Counted from the stretch's first letter, positions 16,732 to 25,898 are shown. The stretch: 64,000 nucleotides of DNA from JAEZHK01 sp040768845 (GCA_040768845.1 JAXGME010000006.1:186001-250000); one strand, 5' to 3'. Made by a program: numbers and translations. Notes: generated from the letters alone by a model not told the origin.

Positions 16732-17406
16732 CTACCTCCCTTCCACTTTCTCGAATTTCCACCCGGGAACCTTGCAGACCGGGCAGATTTCCGGCGGCGC
16801 GTCTCCCACAAAGACAAAGCCGCAGATGGTGCAGACGAATACGCTTACACCCTCCGGCGGCGCGCCGTCCCGGTAGCGGGTGAGCAGTGATCGGAGGATG
16901 CGGGTCACCTTTTCGTCCCAGACCAGCGCGCGCAGCGCGCCCCGGTCTCCGGCGGCGGTGGCTTCGGCGCGGGCCTCGGGAATGCCGGAGGCAAGGTCGG
17001 CCTCGACCAGCGCAAAAAGGGCGTCAAAGCCGCCCTCCTCCGCCGGCGCGGCGGCCTTGAACCAGTCCGCCAGTTCGCGGTACAGCGCGGCCTCCCGCGC
17101 CTTGTACTGCTTTTCGCAGCCGCGGGCCAGATTGGAGCAGAGCGCGCTCTTCTCCAGCGCGTTCAGCGCCCGGTAGTCGCCGTCGTCGCGGGTGTCCGAT
17201 GCCGTTTGCGGCTTCGGGGCGGAGGGCTTCGCGGCCGCGGCCGGCGCGGCCGTCAGCGGGTGGAATTCCGCCTTGGGCGCGCCGCACAGCGGGCACACCC
17301 AGTCCTCCGGCAAATCCTCCCACCGGGTGCCCGGGGCGATGCCCGCCCCGGGCACCCCCGCAGCCTCGTCATAGATGTAACCGCAGACCGAGCAAACGTA
17401 CTTCAT
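16732..17406 (-). CDS. Double rubredoxin-domain protein with a helical middle
   Basis: A 224-aa cytosolic protein. Residues 1-45 form a canonical rubredoxin (C5, C8, C38, C41). Residues 85-185 are a helical region resembling a rubrerythrin bundle in spacing, but without clear ExxH iron-ligand motifs. The C-terminus carries a second Cys4 knuckle (FVCTICGFVF and EICPVCKVPGWKF). It lies between a stand-alone rubredoxin and the rubrerythrin fusion; its stop is only 4 nt from the latter's ATG. It probably passes electrons within this oxidative-stress cluster. Whether the middle domain binds metal is unclear. Confidence 0.82.
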   Translation of the reverse strand: MKYVCSVCGYIYDEAAGVPGAGIAPGTRWEDLPEDWVCPLCGAPKAEFHPLTAAPAAAAKPSAPKPQTASDTRDDGDYRALNALEKSALCSNLARGCEKQYKAREAALYRELADWFKAAAPAEEGGFDALFALVEADLASGIPEARAEATAAGDRGALRALVWDEKVTRILRSLLTRYRDGAPPEGVSVFVCTICGFVFVGDAPPEICPVCKVPGWKFEKVEGR

Positions 17407-17431
17407 GCCCTACGGACCACCTCTCCCCGGT

Positions 17432-17590
17432 TTACTCTTCGGAAAACTCGCTCTTGGACGCGCCGCACAGCGGGCACACCCAGTCCTCCGGCAGGCTTTC
17501 CCACTTGGTGCCCGGGGCGATGCCGTTGTCCGGATCGCCGGCGGCCTCGTCGTAGACATAACCGCAAATGGAGCAAACGTACTTCTTCAT
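17432..17590 (-). CDS. Rubredoxin
   Basis: A 52-aa one-iron electron carrier. MKKYVCSICGYVYDEAAGDP and DWVCPLCGASKSEF supply the four Cys iron ligands, with the usual 52-54-residue length. The start at 17590 has an AAGGGATGG ribosome site; a longer frame upstream has no family support. It is the first gene of the leftward rubredoxin/rubrerythrin cluster, where it likely feeds electrons to the peroxidase proteins. Confidence 0.95.
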   Translation of the reverse strand: MKKYVCSICGYVYDEAAGDPDNGIAPGTKWESLPEDWVCPLCGASKSEFSEE

Positions 17591-17729
17591 GAATTCAACC
17601 ATCCCTTCGCATAATGTGTGTTCCGGGTTATCCGCCGGCGTTGGGCCGGCTCGCTTTGTTATTACCCACAATTCTGCAGGGTTTAACACCCGTGCCGTAT
17701 TTTTCCCCGCTTTCCGCAAAGGCGGAGGA

Positions 17730-19124
17730 TCAGTCCACGGCGATGGTGGCGGAACCGCTCATGCCCACGCGCATGCCGGGGGCGTTGTCCATCTCGATGG
17801 TGACGTCGTACATGGGGATGCCGCCCACGAGCCTGCCGACAAAGGCGATCTTCTTTACGCTGCCGGAAAACGCCTGCCCGCCCAGCGCGTTGACCGTCAC
17901 GGTGGCGCGCTGGCCGGCGGCCAGCTTCACCACGTCCATCTCGTCCACGGTGATGACCATGTCCAGCTTCTCATCGGAAGCCAGCGAGAGGATGGCGGTA
18001 TCCTTGCCCAGCGGCACGTTGGTGATGTTCGAATACACCACCTCCACGATGCCGCTCTCCGGCGCGATGATTTCGCCGCTGTCCAGCACGCGCTCCGCCT
18101 GGGCGATCTGGTCCAGGATGTCCTGGCGCCTGGTCAGTGCGGACTTGTAGTCGTCGGAGATGGGCACATCCTTGAGGGTGAACAGCGCCGTGCCCTTGGA
18201 GACGGAGGCGTTTTCCTTGTTGATGTACTTGGCGGAGTTCACGGTGCCGCCGGTGGCGGTGATGGTGAGGGGCGAATTGATTTCGGCGGGGCCGCTGCCA
18301 ATCAGCGCGCCCAGGTAGACGGACACGTCCTTGTCGAGCTCGGGGCCGTTGTCGGTAAAGGTGACGGTGATCTCGCCGGTGGCGCCGGAGATGGAGGCGA
18401 TGCGGCCATCCCAGTCGTTGCCGCGGTCGTCCTTCACCGACACGGAGGCGCCGACCCGGACGCCCGTCATGTCCGTCGGCGCGAAGCGGACCCTCATCAG
18501 CCCGTCGGTGGACATCAGCGCCAGCGCGCCGTCCCGGCCGATGACCGTCTGCACGTCTTCGCCCTCGCCGGCGTACACCTTCTTGACGCGGCCCTTGACC
18601 GGCGAATACACGGTTTCGTTGGCCTTGTCGCCGGAGAGGGCCTTGACCGCCTTTTCCTGGTCGTCGCGGCGCGCCTTCAGGTCGCCCAGCGTGTCGCGCA
18701 GCTTGTCCACGTCGACGCGGGCCAGCACGTCGCCGCGGAGCACCTCGTCCCCCGCCTCGACGGGCAGCTGAATGATGGTGACGGCGGCGGGGGTCAGCAC
18801 GTCCGCGCCGTCCTGGGCGGTCAGCGCGCCGTCGCCGGAGACGGTGCCCTGCGCGTCGTCCGGCGCGGCGGCGGCGTCTTCCCGATCCTCCGCCGCGCCG
18901 GGCACGGCTTCGCCCGCGGGGTTTTCCGCGCGGGGCGTGGGCATCGGCGCGGCCGCGTAGTCCGCCGGCGCGTAGTCCGCCGGCGCGGCGACGCCCGCAT
19001 CGCCCATCATCCCGCCGATGCCGCGGGTCAGCAGCACGCCGCCCGCCACGCCCAGAACCAGCACAATCAGAACCAGGATCACCGTCAGGGCGGGGTTTCC
19101 GCGCTTGCGTTCGGGTTTCATCAT
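17730..19124 (-). CDS. HlyD/RND-type efflux adaptor protein (larger)
   Basis: A 464-aa membrane-anchored periplasmic-adaptor-like protein. One transmembrane helix lies at about 13-35 (ALTVILVLIVLVLGVAGGVLL). A Pro/Ala-rich linker of about 65 residues follows, then a lipoyl/barrel-sandwich domain split by a coiled-coil hairpin (DVDKLRDTLGDLKARRDD), and beta-barrel segments ending PMYDVTIEMDNAPGMRVGMS. Firmicutes use such proteins with ABC exporters. It is the last gene of the marR operon, 17 bp from the preceding adaptor gene. GGAGG lies 8 nt before the ATG. Substrate unknown. Confidence 0.85.
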   Translation of the reverse strand: MMKPERKRGNPALTVILVLIVLVLGVAGGVLLTRGIGGMMGDAGVAAPADYAPADYAAAPMPTPRAENPAGEAVPGAAEDREDAAAAPDDAQGTVSGDGALTAQDGADVLTPAAVTIIQLPVEAGDEVLRGDVLARVDVDKLRDTLGDLKARRDDQEKAVKALSGDKANETVYSPVKGRVKKVYAGEGEDVQTVIGRDGALALMSTDGLMRVRFAPTDMTGVRVGASVSVKDDRGNDWDGRIASISGATGEITVTFTDNGPELDKDVSVYLGALIGSGPAEINSPLTITATGGTVNSAKYINKENASVSKGTALFTLKDVPISDDYKSALTRRQDILDQIAQAERVLDSGEIIAPESGIVEVVYSNITNVPLGKDTAILSLASDEKLDMVITVDEMDVVKLAAGQRATVTVNALGGQAFSGSVKKIAFVGRLVGGIPMYDVTIEMDNAPGMRVGMSGSATIAVD

Positions 19125-19141
19125 ATCCTATTCCTCCTTCG

Positions 19142-19795
19142 TCAGCCGAGCTGAATGGTGACGGTCGCGTTGGTGCCGATCAGGTCGCCCAGGCTGATCC
19201 TGTCCCTCAGATCAATCTTCACCGGAATGGTCTGGGTCACCTTGGTGTAGGTGCCGCTGGTGGAGTAGCTCATGGCGCTGCCGGAGATGGCGTTCTGGGT
19301 GATTTTGTCAATCTCCCGCACCACGCCGGCAAACGAGCGGCCGGGGTAGGCGTCCAGGCTGACCCGGACGTCCTGCCCGGCGCGCACGCGCCGGATCGCC
19401 GTCTCCTCGATGTTGGCCTGTATGTAGATATCGCGGGTGTCGGCCACCATCGCGATCACCGTGGACGGGGAAACCATCTGCCCCTGGGCCACGTCGCACT
19501 CAACGATTTCCCCATTGACCGGGGACTTGAGGTAGCCGGTATTCTCCGCCTGGGCGATGATCTGGTCCTTGGTCACGACGTCCCCCTTGGCCACCATCAG
19601 CCGCCGAAGCTCGCCGGCCGCGGCGGGGGTTATCGCATACAGGTCGGCCGCCACCTTAACGTTGTCGGTGGTGAGGGTGTTCCGATCCCGGAGCACGAAG
19701 TAGCCGCCGACCGCCGCCGCGATCAGCGCGATCAGCACGATCAGCGCAATGAGCGTGGCTCCGCCGGATTTTTTGGGGGTTGCGGCAGTATCCAT
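19142..19795 (-). CDS. HlyD-family efflux adaptor (smaller)
   Basis: A 217-aa adaptor protein with one N-terminal transmembrane helix (TLIALIVLIALIAAAVGGYFVL). A barrel-sandwich hybrid domain follows (VTKDQIIAQAENTGYLKSPV, EIVECDVAQGQMVSPSTVIAM), then a beta-barrel part (RVRAGQDVRVSLDAYPGRSF). It is shorter than typical HlyD proteins because the coiled-coil hairpin is almost absent. It sits between the ABC exporter genes and the larger adaptor, so the two may form a composite periplasmic-side assembly. GGAAGGGG precedes the ATG. Confidence 0.85.
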   Translation of the reverse strand: MDTAATPKKSGGATLIALIVLIALIAAAVGGYFVLRDRNTLTTDNVKVAADLYAITPAAAGELRRLMVAKGDVVTKDQIIAQAENTGYLKSPVNGEIVECDVAQGQMVSPSTVIAMVADTRDIYIQANIEETAIRRVRAGQDVRVSLDAYPGRSFAGVVREIDKITQNAISGSAMSYSTSGTYTKVTQTIPVKIDLRDRISLGDLIGTNATVTIQLG

Positions 19796-19824
19796 GAAAA
19801 TTCCCCTTCCTTATATACTTTTCG

Positions 19825-21711
19825 CTACTTGTCTTCGCCAAACAGTGCGTCTTCGTCAAACTGGGCGTTGTACAGGTCCGCGTAAAAGCCCTTCGCCGCC
19901 AACAGCGCCTCGTGGGTCCCCTGCTCCACCACGTCGCCGTCCCGCATCACCAGGATCAGGTCGGCGTTTTTGATGGTGGACAGCCGGTGGGCGATTACAA
20001 AGCTGGTGCGGCCGCGCATGAGCTCGTCCATCGCCTTCTGGATCAGGATCTCGGTTCGGGTGTCCACGGAGGAGGTGGCCTCGTCCAGGATCAGGATCCG
20101 CGGGTCGGCCAGGATCGAGCGCGCGATGGTGAACAGCTGCTTCTGGCCCTGGGAGATGTTGGTGGACTCTTCATTCATCATCATGTTGTAGCCGCCGGGC
20201 AGCGCGCGGATGAATTCGTCGCAGTGGGCGGCCTTGGCGGCGGCGATCACGGCCTCGTCGGTGGCGTCAAAGCTGCCGTAGCGCAGGTTTTCCATGACGG
20301 TGGCGTTGTACAGCCACGTATCCTGCAGCACCATGCCAAAGAGGCTGCGCAGCTGCGCGCGGGAGAAGTCGCGGCTGTCCCGGCCGTCAATTTCGATGCG
20401 GCCCCCGTTGAGCTCGTAAAACCGCATCAGCAGCTTGACGATTGTGGTCTTGCCCGCGCCGGTGGGGCCGACGATGGCCACCTTCTGGCCGGGCCTGGCC
20501 AGCGCGGAAAAGTCCCGGATGACGATGTTCTCCGGATCGTAGCCGAAGCGCACGTGGTCAAACCGCACTTCGCCCTTGATGCGGGCGAGCTCCGCCGCGT
20601 CGACGGCGCTGGGGTCCGGGCTCTCCTCCGGCTCCTCCAGGAATTCAAACACCCGCTCCGCCGCCGCGACGGTGGACTGGATGGTGTTGGAAATGGACGC
20701 CAGCTGGGCGATGGGCTGCGTGAAGGAGCGCATGTACTGGATGAAGGACTGGATGTCGCCGATATCCACCACTTTTTTCACCGCCAGATACCCGCCCAGT
20801 ACGCACACCGCCACGTAGCCGAAGTTGCCGATGGTGTTCATCACGGGCATCATGACCGAGGACATGAACTGGCTCCTGGCGGCGGTGCCCCGGAGCGCCT
20901 CGTTGTCCTTTTCAAAGGCGCGCGCGGCCTCCGCCTCGCCGCCGAAGGCCTGGACGATGTTGTGGCCGCCGTACATCTCCTCGATCTGCCCGTTGAGCGA
21001 GCCGAGGTAGCGCTGCTGCGCCACGAAGTAGCCCTGGGAGCGCCGGACGATGAACACCATCGCCGCGCCGGACACCGGCAGTACGACGAGCGCCAGGAGC
21101 GTCATCTGCCAGCTGATGGAAAGCATCATCCCCAGGATGCCCGCCACCGTCACAAAGGAGGTCACCAGTTGGGTCAGGCTCTGGTTGAGCGTCTGGTTGA
21201 CCAGGTCCACGTCGTTGGTGATGCGGGAGAGCACCTCGCCGTGGGTCAGCCGGTCAAAGTAGGCCAGCGGCAGGCGGTTGATCTTTTCGGAGATATCGCG
21301 GCGCAGGCGAAACGTCAGATCGTTGGCCACGCCGGACATGATGTAGCCCTGCACGTAGGAGCAGACCGCCGAAACCACGTACAGCGCGGCCATCCAGGTG
21401 AGGATCCGGGTAATGTAGGCCATGTCGGTCAGAAGCCCCGTGCCCGCGTACCAGGCGATGAGCCCCTCCACCAGCTTGGTGGTCACCTTGCCCAGCAGCT
21501 TGGGCCCGACAATGGAGAACACCGTGGAGGCCACCGCGAACACCATCACGGCGAGGATGCTGATCCGGTAGGGCGCGAGCCGTCCGGCCAGCGTCCGGAG
21601 CGATTTCCCGAAGTCCTTCGCCTTCTGGGGCGGCGCGCCGCCCGCCATGGGGCCGCCGTGGCCCATCCGCATCCGGGGCGCCGGAGTGCCCTTTTCCTGC
21701 CGCCCGTTCAT
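19825..21711 (-). CDS. ABC exporter half-transporter (consensus ATPase site)
   Basis: A 628-aa half-transporter fusing a six-helix membrane domain (about 60-345) to a nucleotide-binding domain (about 380-620). Walker A is GPTGAGKTTIVKLLM, the signature is NISQGQKQLFTIARSIL, and Walker B is ILILDEATSSVD with the catalytic Glu present. The switch His is in SFVIAHRLSTI. The partner encoded upstream has a degenerate Walker B, so the two most likely form a heterodimeric multidrug exporter of the TM287/288 or BmrCD kind. The start overlaps the upstream stop as ATGA and has GGAGG upstream. An N-terminal Gly/Pro-rich segment of about 35 residues is unusual but not unique. Confidence 0.93.
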   Translation of the reverse strand: MNGRQEKGTPAPRMRMGHGGPMAGGAPPQKAKDFGKSLRTLAGRLAPYRISILAVMVFAVASTVFSIVGPKLLGKVTTKLVEGLIAWYAGTGLLTDMAYITRILTWMAALYVVSAVCSYVQGYIMSGVANDLTFRLRRDISEKINRLPLAYFDRLTHGEVLSRITNDVDLVNQTLNQSLTQLVTSFVTVAGILGMMLSISWQMTLLALVVLPVSGAAMVFIVRRSQGYFVAQQRYLGSLNGQIEEMYGGHNIVQAFGGEAEAARAFEKDNEALRGTAARSQFMSSVMMPVMNTIGNFGYVAVCVLGGYLAVKKVVDIGDIQSFIQYMRSFTQPIAQLASISNTIQSTVAAAERVFEFLEEPEESPDPSAVDAAELARIKGEVRFDHVRFGYDPENIVIRDFSALARPGQKVAIVGPTGAGKTTIVKLLMRFYELNGGRIEIDGRDSRDFSRAQLRSLFGMVLQDTWLYNATVMENLRYGSFDATDEAVIAAAKAAHCDEFIRALPGGYNMMMNEESTNISQGQKQLFTIARSILADPRILILDEATSSVDTRTEILIQKAMDELMRGRTSFVIAHRLSTIKNADLILVMRDGDVVEQGTHEALLAAKGFYADLYNAQFDEDALFGEDK

Positions 21712-23441
21712 TTGAGCAATTCCTCCTCACTGAGCTGCGAAGCGGCGATTTCACGGTAGACCGGGCAGCTTTCCAGCAGCGCCCGGTGGGTACCCACGCC
21801 AACGATCCGCCCGCCGTCCAGCACCACGATCTGATCCGCGTTCATCACCGTGGACACCCGCTGGGCCACGATCAGGATCGTCGCCCCCGCAAGCTCCCGG
21901 CCCAGCGCCTCGCGCAGCCGCGCGTCGGTCTTGAGGTCCAGCGCGGAAAAACTGTCGTCAAAGGCGTAGATGGGGGCGTCCTTGGCGATGGCGCGGCCGA
22001 TGGACAGCCTCTGCTTCTGGCCGCCGGACACATTGGTGCCGCCCTGGGCGATGGGGTCCTCGTAGCCGTCGGGTTTTCCCTCGATGAAGTCCGCCGCCTG
22101 GGCGATGGCCGCGGCGCGCCGGACGGCGTCCATGGGCATCGCCGGGTCCGAATAGGCCAGGTTGGAGCGGATCGTGCCGGAGAACAGCACGCTCTTTTGC
22201 GGCACGTAGCCGATCTTTCCGCGAAGATCCGAAAGGCGCACGCTCCGGATGTCCCGCCCGGAGACCAGGATGCGCCCGCCGGTCACATCATAAAAGCGCA
22301 TCAGAAGGCTCATCAGCGTGGACTTGCCGCTGCCGGTGGCGCCGATGAAGGCGGTGGTGGTCCCGGGCCGCGCGGTAAAGTCAATGCCGCTGAGCACGTC
22401 GTCCTCGCCGCCGGGGTAGCGGAAGCAGACATCCTCAAAGCGCACCTCGCCGACGAAGGGTTCCGCAAACGCCTCGGGCCGCTCCGGGTCCAGGATGGTG
22501 GGCTCTGTCTCCAGCACTTCCTGGATGCGGTCGCTGGATACGATGGCCCGGGGCACCAGGATGAACATCATCGCCAAGAACAGGAACGCCATGATGATCT
22601 GCATCGCGTATTGCATGTACGCCATCATGTCGCCGATCTTCATGTCAAAGGTGGTCACCTGCCGGGCGCCGACCCATACGATGGTCAGCGTGGTCAGGTT
22701 CATGATGAGCATCATCGCGGGCATCATCACGCTCATCGCGCGGTTGACAAAGAGGTTCGTCCCCGCAAAATCCGCGTTGGCCTTGTCAAAGCGCGCCTCC
22801 TCAAACCGCTGGGTGTTGAACGCGCGGATGACCAGCATGCCCTCCAGGTTCTCCCGGGCGACGCGGTTGATGCGGTCCAGAAGGTTCTGAATGGACATGA
22901 ACCGCGGCATGACCAGCGCCAGCAGCAACAGGATCAGCCCGATCAGGCAGATTACCGCGATGGCGATGATCCAGGTCATCGAAGCGGACTTCTGCACCGC
23001 GTGGATCACACCGCCCACGCCCATGATGGGCGCGTAGAACACAAAGCGGATCGCCATCACCAGAAGCGTCTGCACCTGCGTCACGTCGTTGGTGGTGCGG
23101 GTGATGAGCGACGCCGTGGAAAACCGGTCAAACTGCGCGTTTGAAAAGGACTCCACCTTCTGAAAGACGCGGCTGCGCAGATCGCCCGCCACGTTGGCCG
23201 CCACGAAGGCCGCAATGTAGCCCACCAGGATCGACGCCCCCGCGCTCGCCAGCGAGATCAGCAGCATCTTGCCGCCCATCTGCCAGATGTAGGGGATGTT
23301 TGAATCCATGACACCGGTGTTGACGATGTCGGACATGTAGTCCGGCAGCGTCAGATCGCAAATCGCCTGCACGAAAAGAAGCGCCACCGCGATCAGCACA
23401 TAGCCGGTGTAGGGGACCAGGGTGCCAGCCAGTTTCTTCAA
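21708..23441 (-). CDS. ABC exporter half-transporter (degenerate ATPase site)
   Basis: A 577-aa half-transporter with six membrane helices followed by a nucleotide-binding domain. Walker A is GATGSGKSTLM and the signature is NVSGGQKQRLSIGRAIA. Walker B reads IYAFDDSFSALD, with Asp in place of the catalytic Glu, and the switch position is Gln (IVAQRVST) rather than His. Both changes are typical of the inactive site of heterodimeric exporters. I prefer the TTG start at 23441, giving MKKLAGTLVPYTG, because GTGAGGG lies just upstream and overlaps the marR stop. A longer frame begins with another TTG at 23471. It is coupled to its partner by an ATGA overlap. Confidence 0.9.
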   Translation of the reverse strand: MKKLAGTLVPYTGYVLIAVALLFVQAICDLTLPDYMSDIVNTGVMDSNIPYIWQMGGKMLLISLASAGASILVGYIAAFVAANVAGDLRSRVFQKVESFSNAQFDRFSTASLITRTTNDVTQVQTLLVMAIRFVFYAPIMGVGGVIHAVQKSASMTWIIAIAVICLIGLILLLLALVMPRFMSIQNLLDRINRVARENLEGMLVIRAFNTQRFEEARFDKANADFAGTNLFVNRAMSVMMPAMMLIMNLTTLTIVWVGARQVTTFDMKIGDMMAYMQYAMQIIMAFLFLAMMFILVPRAIVSSDRIQEVLETEPTILDPERPEAFAEPFVGEVRFEDVCFRYPGGEDDVLSGIDFTARPGTTTAFIGATGSGKSTLMSLLMRFYDVTGGRILVSGRDIRSVRLSDLRGKIGYVPQKSVLFSGTIRSNLAYSDPAMPMDAVRRAAAIAQAADFIEGKPDGYEDPIAQGGTNVSGGQKQRLSIGRAIAKDAPIYAFDDSFSALDLKTDARLREALGRELAGATILIVAQRVSTVMNADQIVVLDGGRIVGVGTHRALLESCPVYREIAASQLSEEELLK

Positions 23442-23448
23442 TACACCC

Positions 23449-23901
23449 TCACGCTTTCCGCTGAAATTCAATCTTTGCGCCGGCCAGAAACTTCTCCATC
23501 AGCTCGAGAAACCGCTCGGCGTCCGCCCGGCCCATGTTCTCCAGGATGTTGCCGATCCGCTCGACGCCCTCCTCGAAGATTTCCTGCATCTTCCGGCGGC
23601 CCTCGTCCGTCAGGTCGATGACCGTCTGCCGCCGGTTGTCCGGGTCAATCGACCGGCGTATCCACCCCTTTTCCTCCATGGTGCCCAGCGTCTGCGAAAC
23701 CGAGGATTTCGACAGGCCCATCCGGGCGCTCAACCCCGTGGTCGACGCGCGCTCCCCGTGCCTTTCGCACCCTTCAATCAGGTGCAGGATGGGCATTTCG
23801 CTGTGGGTGATGCCGCCAAAGGGCTTGGACTGCATCAGATAGCGGCGCATGTCCCCGGTAACGGTAAAAAAGCGCTCGGCCAGCTGTCGCTGTTGCTCCA
23901 T
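23449..23901 (-). CDS. MarR-family transcriptional regulator of the efflux operon
   Basis: A 150-aa winged-helix regulator and first gene of the efflux operon. The DNA-recognition region reads TGLSARMGLSKSSVSQTLGTMEEKGWIRR, followed by the wing motif IDPDNRRQTVIDLTDEG, both characteristic of MarR. Flanking helices form the dimer domain. MarR proteins of this kind usually repress their own operon and release DNA on binding a phenolic or drug-like ligand. A near-perfect palindrome between the -10 box and this gene is the likely operator. The ligand cannot be inferred. Confidence 0.92.
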   Translation of the reverse strand: MEQQRQLAERFFTVTGDMRRYLMQSKPFGGITHSEMPILHLIEGCERHGERASTTGLSARMGLSKSSVSQTLGTMEEKGWIRRSIDPDNRRQTVIDLTDEGRRKMQEIFEEGVERIGNILENMGRADAERFLELMEKFLAGAKIEFQRKA

Positions 23902-23923
23902 AAGCTCCCTCCGTTCGTAGGGA

Positions 23924-23948
23924 AAACAGTTTATATGCTAAACTGTTT
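23924..23948. promoter_or_regulatory. Probable MarR operator palindrome
   Basis: AAACAGTTTA (23924-23933), spacer TATGC, then TAAACTGTTT (23939-23948): perfect 10-bp arms. It starts 11 bp downstream of the -10 box, so a bound dimer would block transcription initiation. Autoregulation by the adjacent marR product is inferred. Confidence 0.8.
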
Positions 23949-23959
23949 CCGTGCTTCAC

Positions 23960-23988
23960 ATTATAGGGTCGGCGGCGCGCCCCGTCAA
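23960..23988 (-). promoter_or_regulatory. Promoter of the marR efflux operon
   Basis: Minus strand TTGACG (23983-23988), 17-bp spacer, TATAAT (23960-23965). This is close to the housekeeping consensus. Confidence 0.8.
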
Positions 23989-24045
23989 TGCCCCGGCGCA
24001 AATTTTCCGAAGGTGCCCGCTTTCCGCCATAATTTTCCGGACACA

Positions 24046-24078
24046 AACCCGCCGCCGGCATCAAGCCGGCGGCGGGTT
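24046..24078 (-). terminator. Terminator after the broken repeat-protein gene
   Basis: A perfect 14-bp stem (24046-24059 with 24065-24078) with a 5-nt loop lies about 30 nt past the pseudogene stop. The T-tract is short (GTTTGTG on the minus strand). Confidence 0.6.
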
Positions 24079-24109
24079 CAGGGCGATTCCGGGGGGGCCG
24101 GGGCCTTCG

Positions 24110-25544
24110 TCAGAGCAGGCTGTACAGCAGCCGCGCAAGCAGCGACACCAGCGTTGAAACCCGGATCCCCAGCCTGTCCGTGATCAGCCGCGTGATCAAA
24201 GCGGGCTCCCGGGCGGCGGTGATGCCCAGATCGCCCAGCGGCACGCTATAGGTCCGACTGTCCAGGGTGCAATGCACGGTGTGTGGGTCTTGTCGCCCTG
24301 GGCGGCGCTCAGGTCGTATTCGTTGTCCCTGAAGAACCTGATCAGGGCGCTGTCGGCCGCGCCGGTCACCCTGCCAAACTCCGTCCCGCCCTTGGCGAGA
24401 ACCACCGTGACGCCGGACGCGCCGGGGGAAGCTGACCGTCAGGTTGGTAAAGGGCACGCGATAGGTTCTGTCTCCGCTGACCGCAATGCCGGTTTCGTTG
24501 TGCTCCATGGCGTAGCGCCTGACGCGGACGCCGTAGGTCTGCCCATCAAACACGGCAAAGGTCTTTGTGTTGCCGCACCAGCCGGTATCCATCACCACGC
24601 GCCATCCACCAGCACCGCCATGTTCTGCGCGCACACGCCCGCAAAGTTCACCGTCAGCGTCGTCATGGGCACGTTGTACACGCTGCTCGCCACCACGTAT
24701 GCCGTGGCGGTGTGCTCCATGCTGCCCTCCCTGACCAGGAGCTGGTACACGCCGTTGGGCACGGAGAAGGTGGCGGAATCGTCCTTGTAGGCCTGCGAAT
24801 AGGTCTTGCCACCCACCAGCCGCACCGCGTTCACGCTCTTCACCCTGGGAAAGTTGACCGTCAGCGTGGCATCGCCCAGCACCAGTTTGTTTACGCGGCA
24901 ATCCAGCCCCTGGTAGGAGAAGGCGTTCCCGCCAATCTCCAGGCTGACGTCATAGGGCGTGTTCTGGAACACGTAGAGATCGCCGGTGTCGCTGATATTG
25001 CGCTTGCTTGCGACCCGTTCGCCGCCAAACTTCGCCTCCAGCAGCGAGGCCTTCATGCCGGGGAAGTTGGCGATGATGCGGCAGACCGGCACATCGTAGA
25101 CGACCGCTTGCGTCCCGCAGGAAACGTCCGCCTTGTGGGCCATGGCGTCCTTCGTCACACTCAGCCGGAATTCCTGATTTTGGAATACCGCGAAGACCGC
25201 CTGCCCGGTGACGCCGCTGGCGGACAGCGACGCGCTCCCGCCCGCGCTCAGCCGCACCATTACGCCGGGAATGGACGGGATGTTGACCGTCACCGTGGAC
25301 ATCGGCACATTGCAGGTCTGGCTCGCGCCCTGAACCTGAATCACTTCCTGGTACAGCATGCCGCCCTTTTTAAGCTTCAGGCTGTAGGTGCCCGCCGGCA
25401 CCGTAAAGGACGCCGAACCGTTCGCGCCGCTCTGGTTCTTCTTCAGCGACCCTGCCTGCGCGGTCAGCCACACCGAAGCGCCGTTGACATCAAAAGTACC
25501 GCGAGGAAAAAGGACAGAATGCCGTGCCACAGATGATTGCTCAT
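24110..25544 (-). pseudogene. Broken gene for a secreted protein with repeated beta-type domains
   Basis: Four frameshifts interrupt what would be a protein of about 475 aa. AGGAGG precedes an ATG at 25544 that opens a signal-peptide-like MSNHLWHGILSFFLA. The frame is then lost at about 25500 at a TTTT run. The next frame holds most of the protein (to about 24592), another runs to about 24430, where a CCCCC run shifts it, and a last shift near 24275 at an AC repeat restores the reading to the stop at 24110. The repeated unit of about 80 residues has the pattern YNVPMTTLTVNFAGV, then a Gly-rich strand, then PNGVYQLLVREGSMEHTA. I do not recognise the family. The indels sit mainly in short runs, so decay and assembly error both remain possible. 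Confidence 0.75.
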
Positions 25545-25750
25545 GAGGCTCCTCCTTTCGAATCGGGACGGGAGACCCTGCGCAAGGCCCGGCGCGCCGC
25601 TTTAACCTGCGCACAGGGCTTATCTGCGGAGTCGGTCGGCGGCAGGGGCGCGCAACGGACAAACAAAAAGCTGCCCAGCCGCGGCAATACGGCTTCCGGC
25701 AGCATGTCCGCCATGGCGCCTTCGCGCCTTAGACCGATGCTTTGCATCAT
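25541..25750 (-). CDS. Small basic ORF ahead of the repeat-protein pseudogene (doubtful)
   Basis: A 69-codon frame (or 57 codons from the second ATG context, MADMLPEAVL) whose TGA overlaps the ATG of the pseudogene as ATGA. It is rich in Arg, Ala and Pro and resembles no family I know. The ribosome site is weak (GAAAGGCG). The overlap argues for translational coupling, but the composition looks like non-coding sequence. Confidence 0.25.
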   Translation of the reverse strand: MMQSIGLRREGAMADMLPEAVLPRLGSFLFVRCAPLPPTDSADKPCAQVKAARRALRRVSRPDSKGGAS

Positions 25751-25898
25751 CGCCTTTCGACGATTTTGCCCTTGCAGAAGAGATCGGCTATGCCAATTAC
25801 ATTGTATTGTCCATCATTGTCGATTGTTATCAGTTGTTTTAATAATAGAATATATCACCTCCGTCAGGGCACGCCCGCCTCGCGCTCCGCGCCGCATC
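25545..25898. other. Gene-poor gap with AT-rich patch and ATTGT repeats
   Basis: Apart from the doubtful small ORF this stretch holds no gene. Positions about 25790-25858 are strikingly AT-rich for this genome. Four ATTGT copies stand at 25801-25805, 25806-25810, 25816-25820 and 25823-25827. These could be a binding site for an unidentified regulator or a promoter region; no clear -35/-10 pair was found for the leftward pseudogene. Confidence 0.5.
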
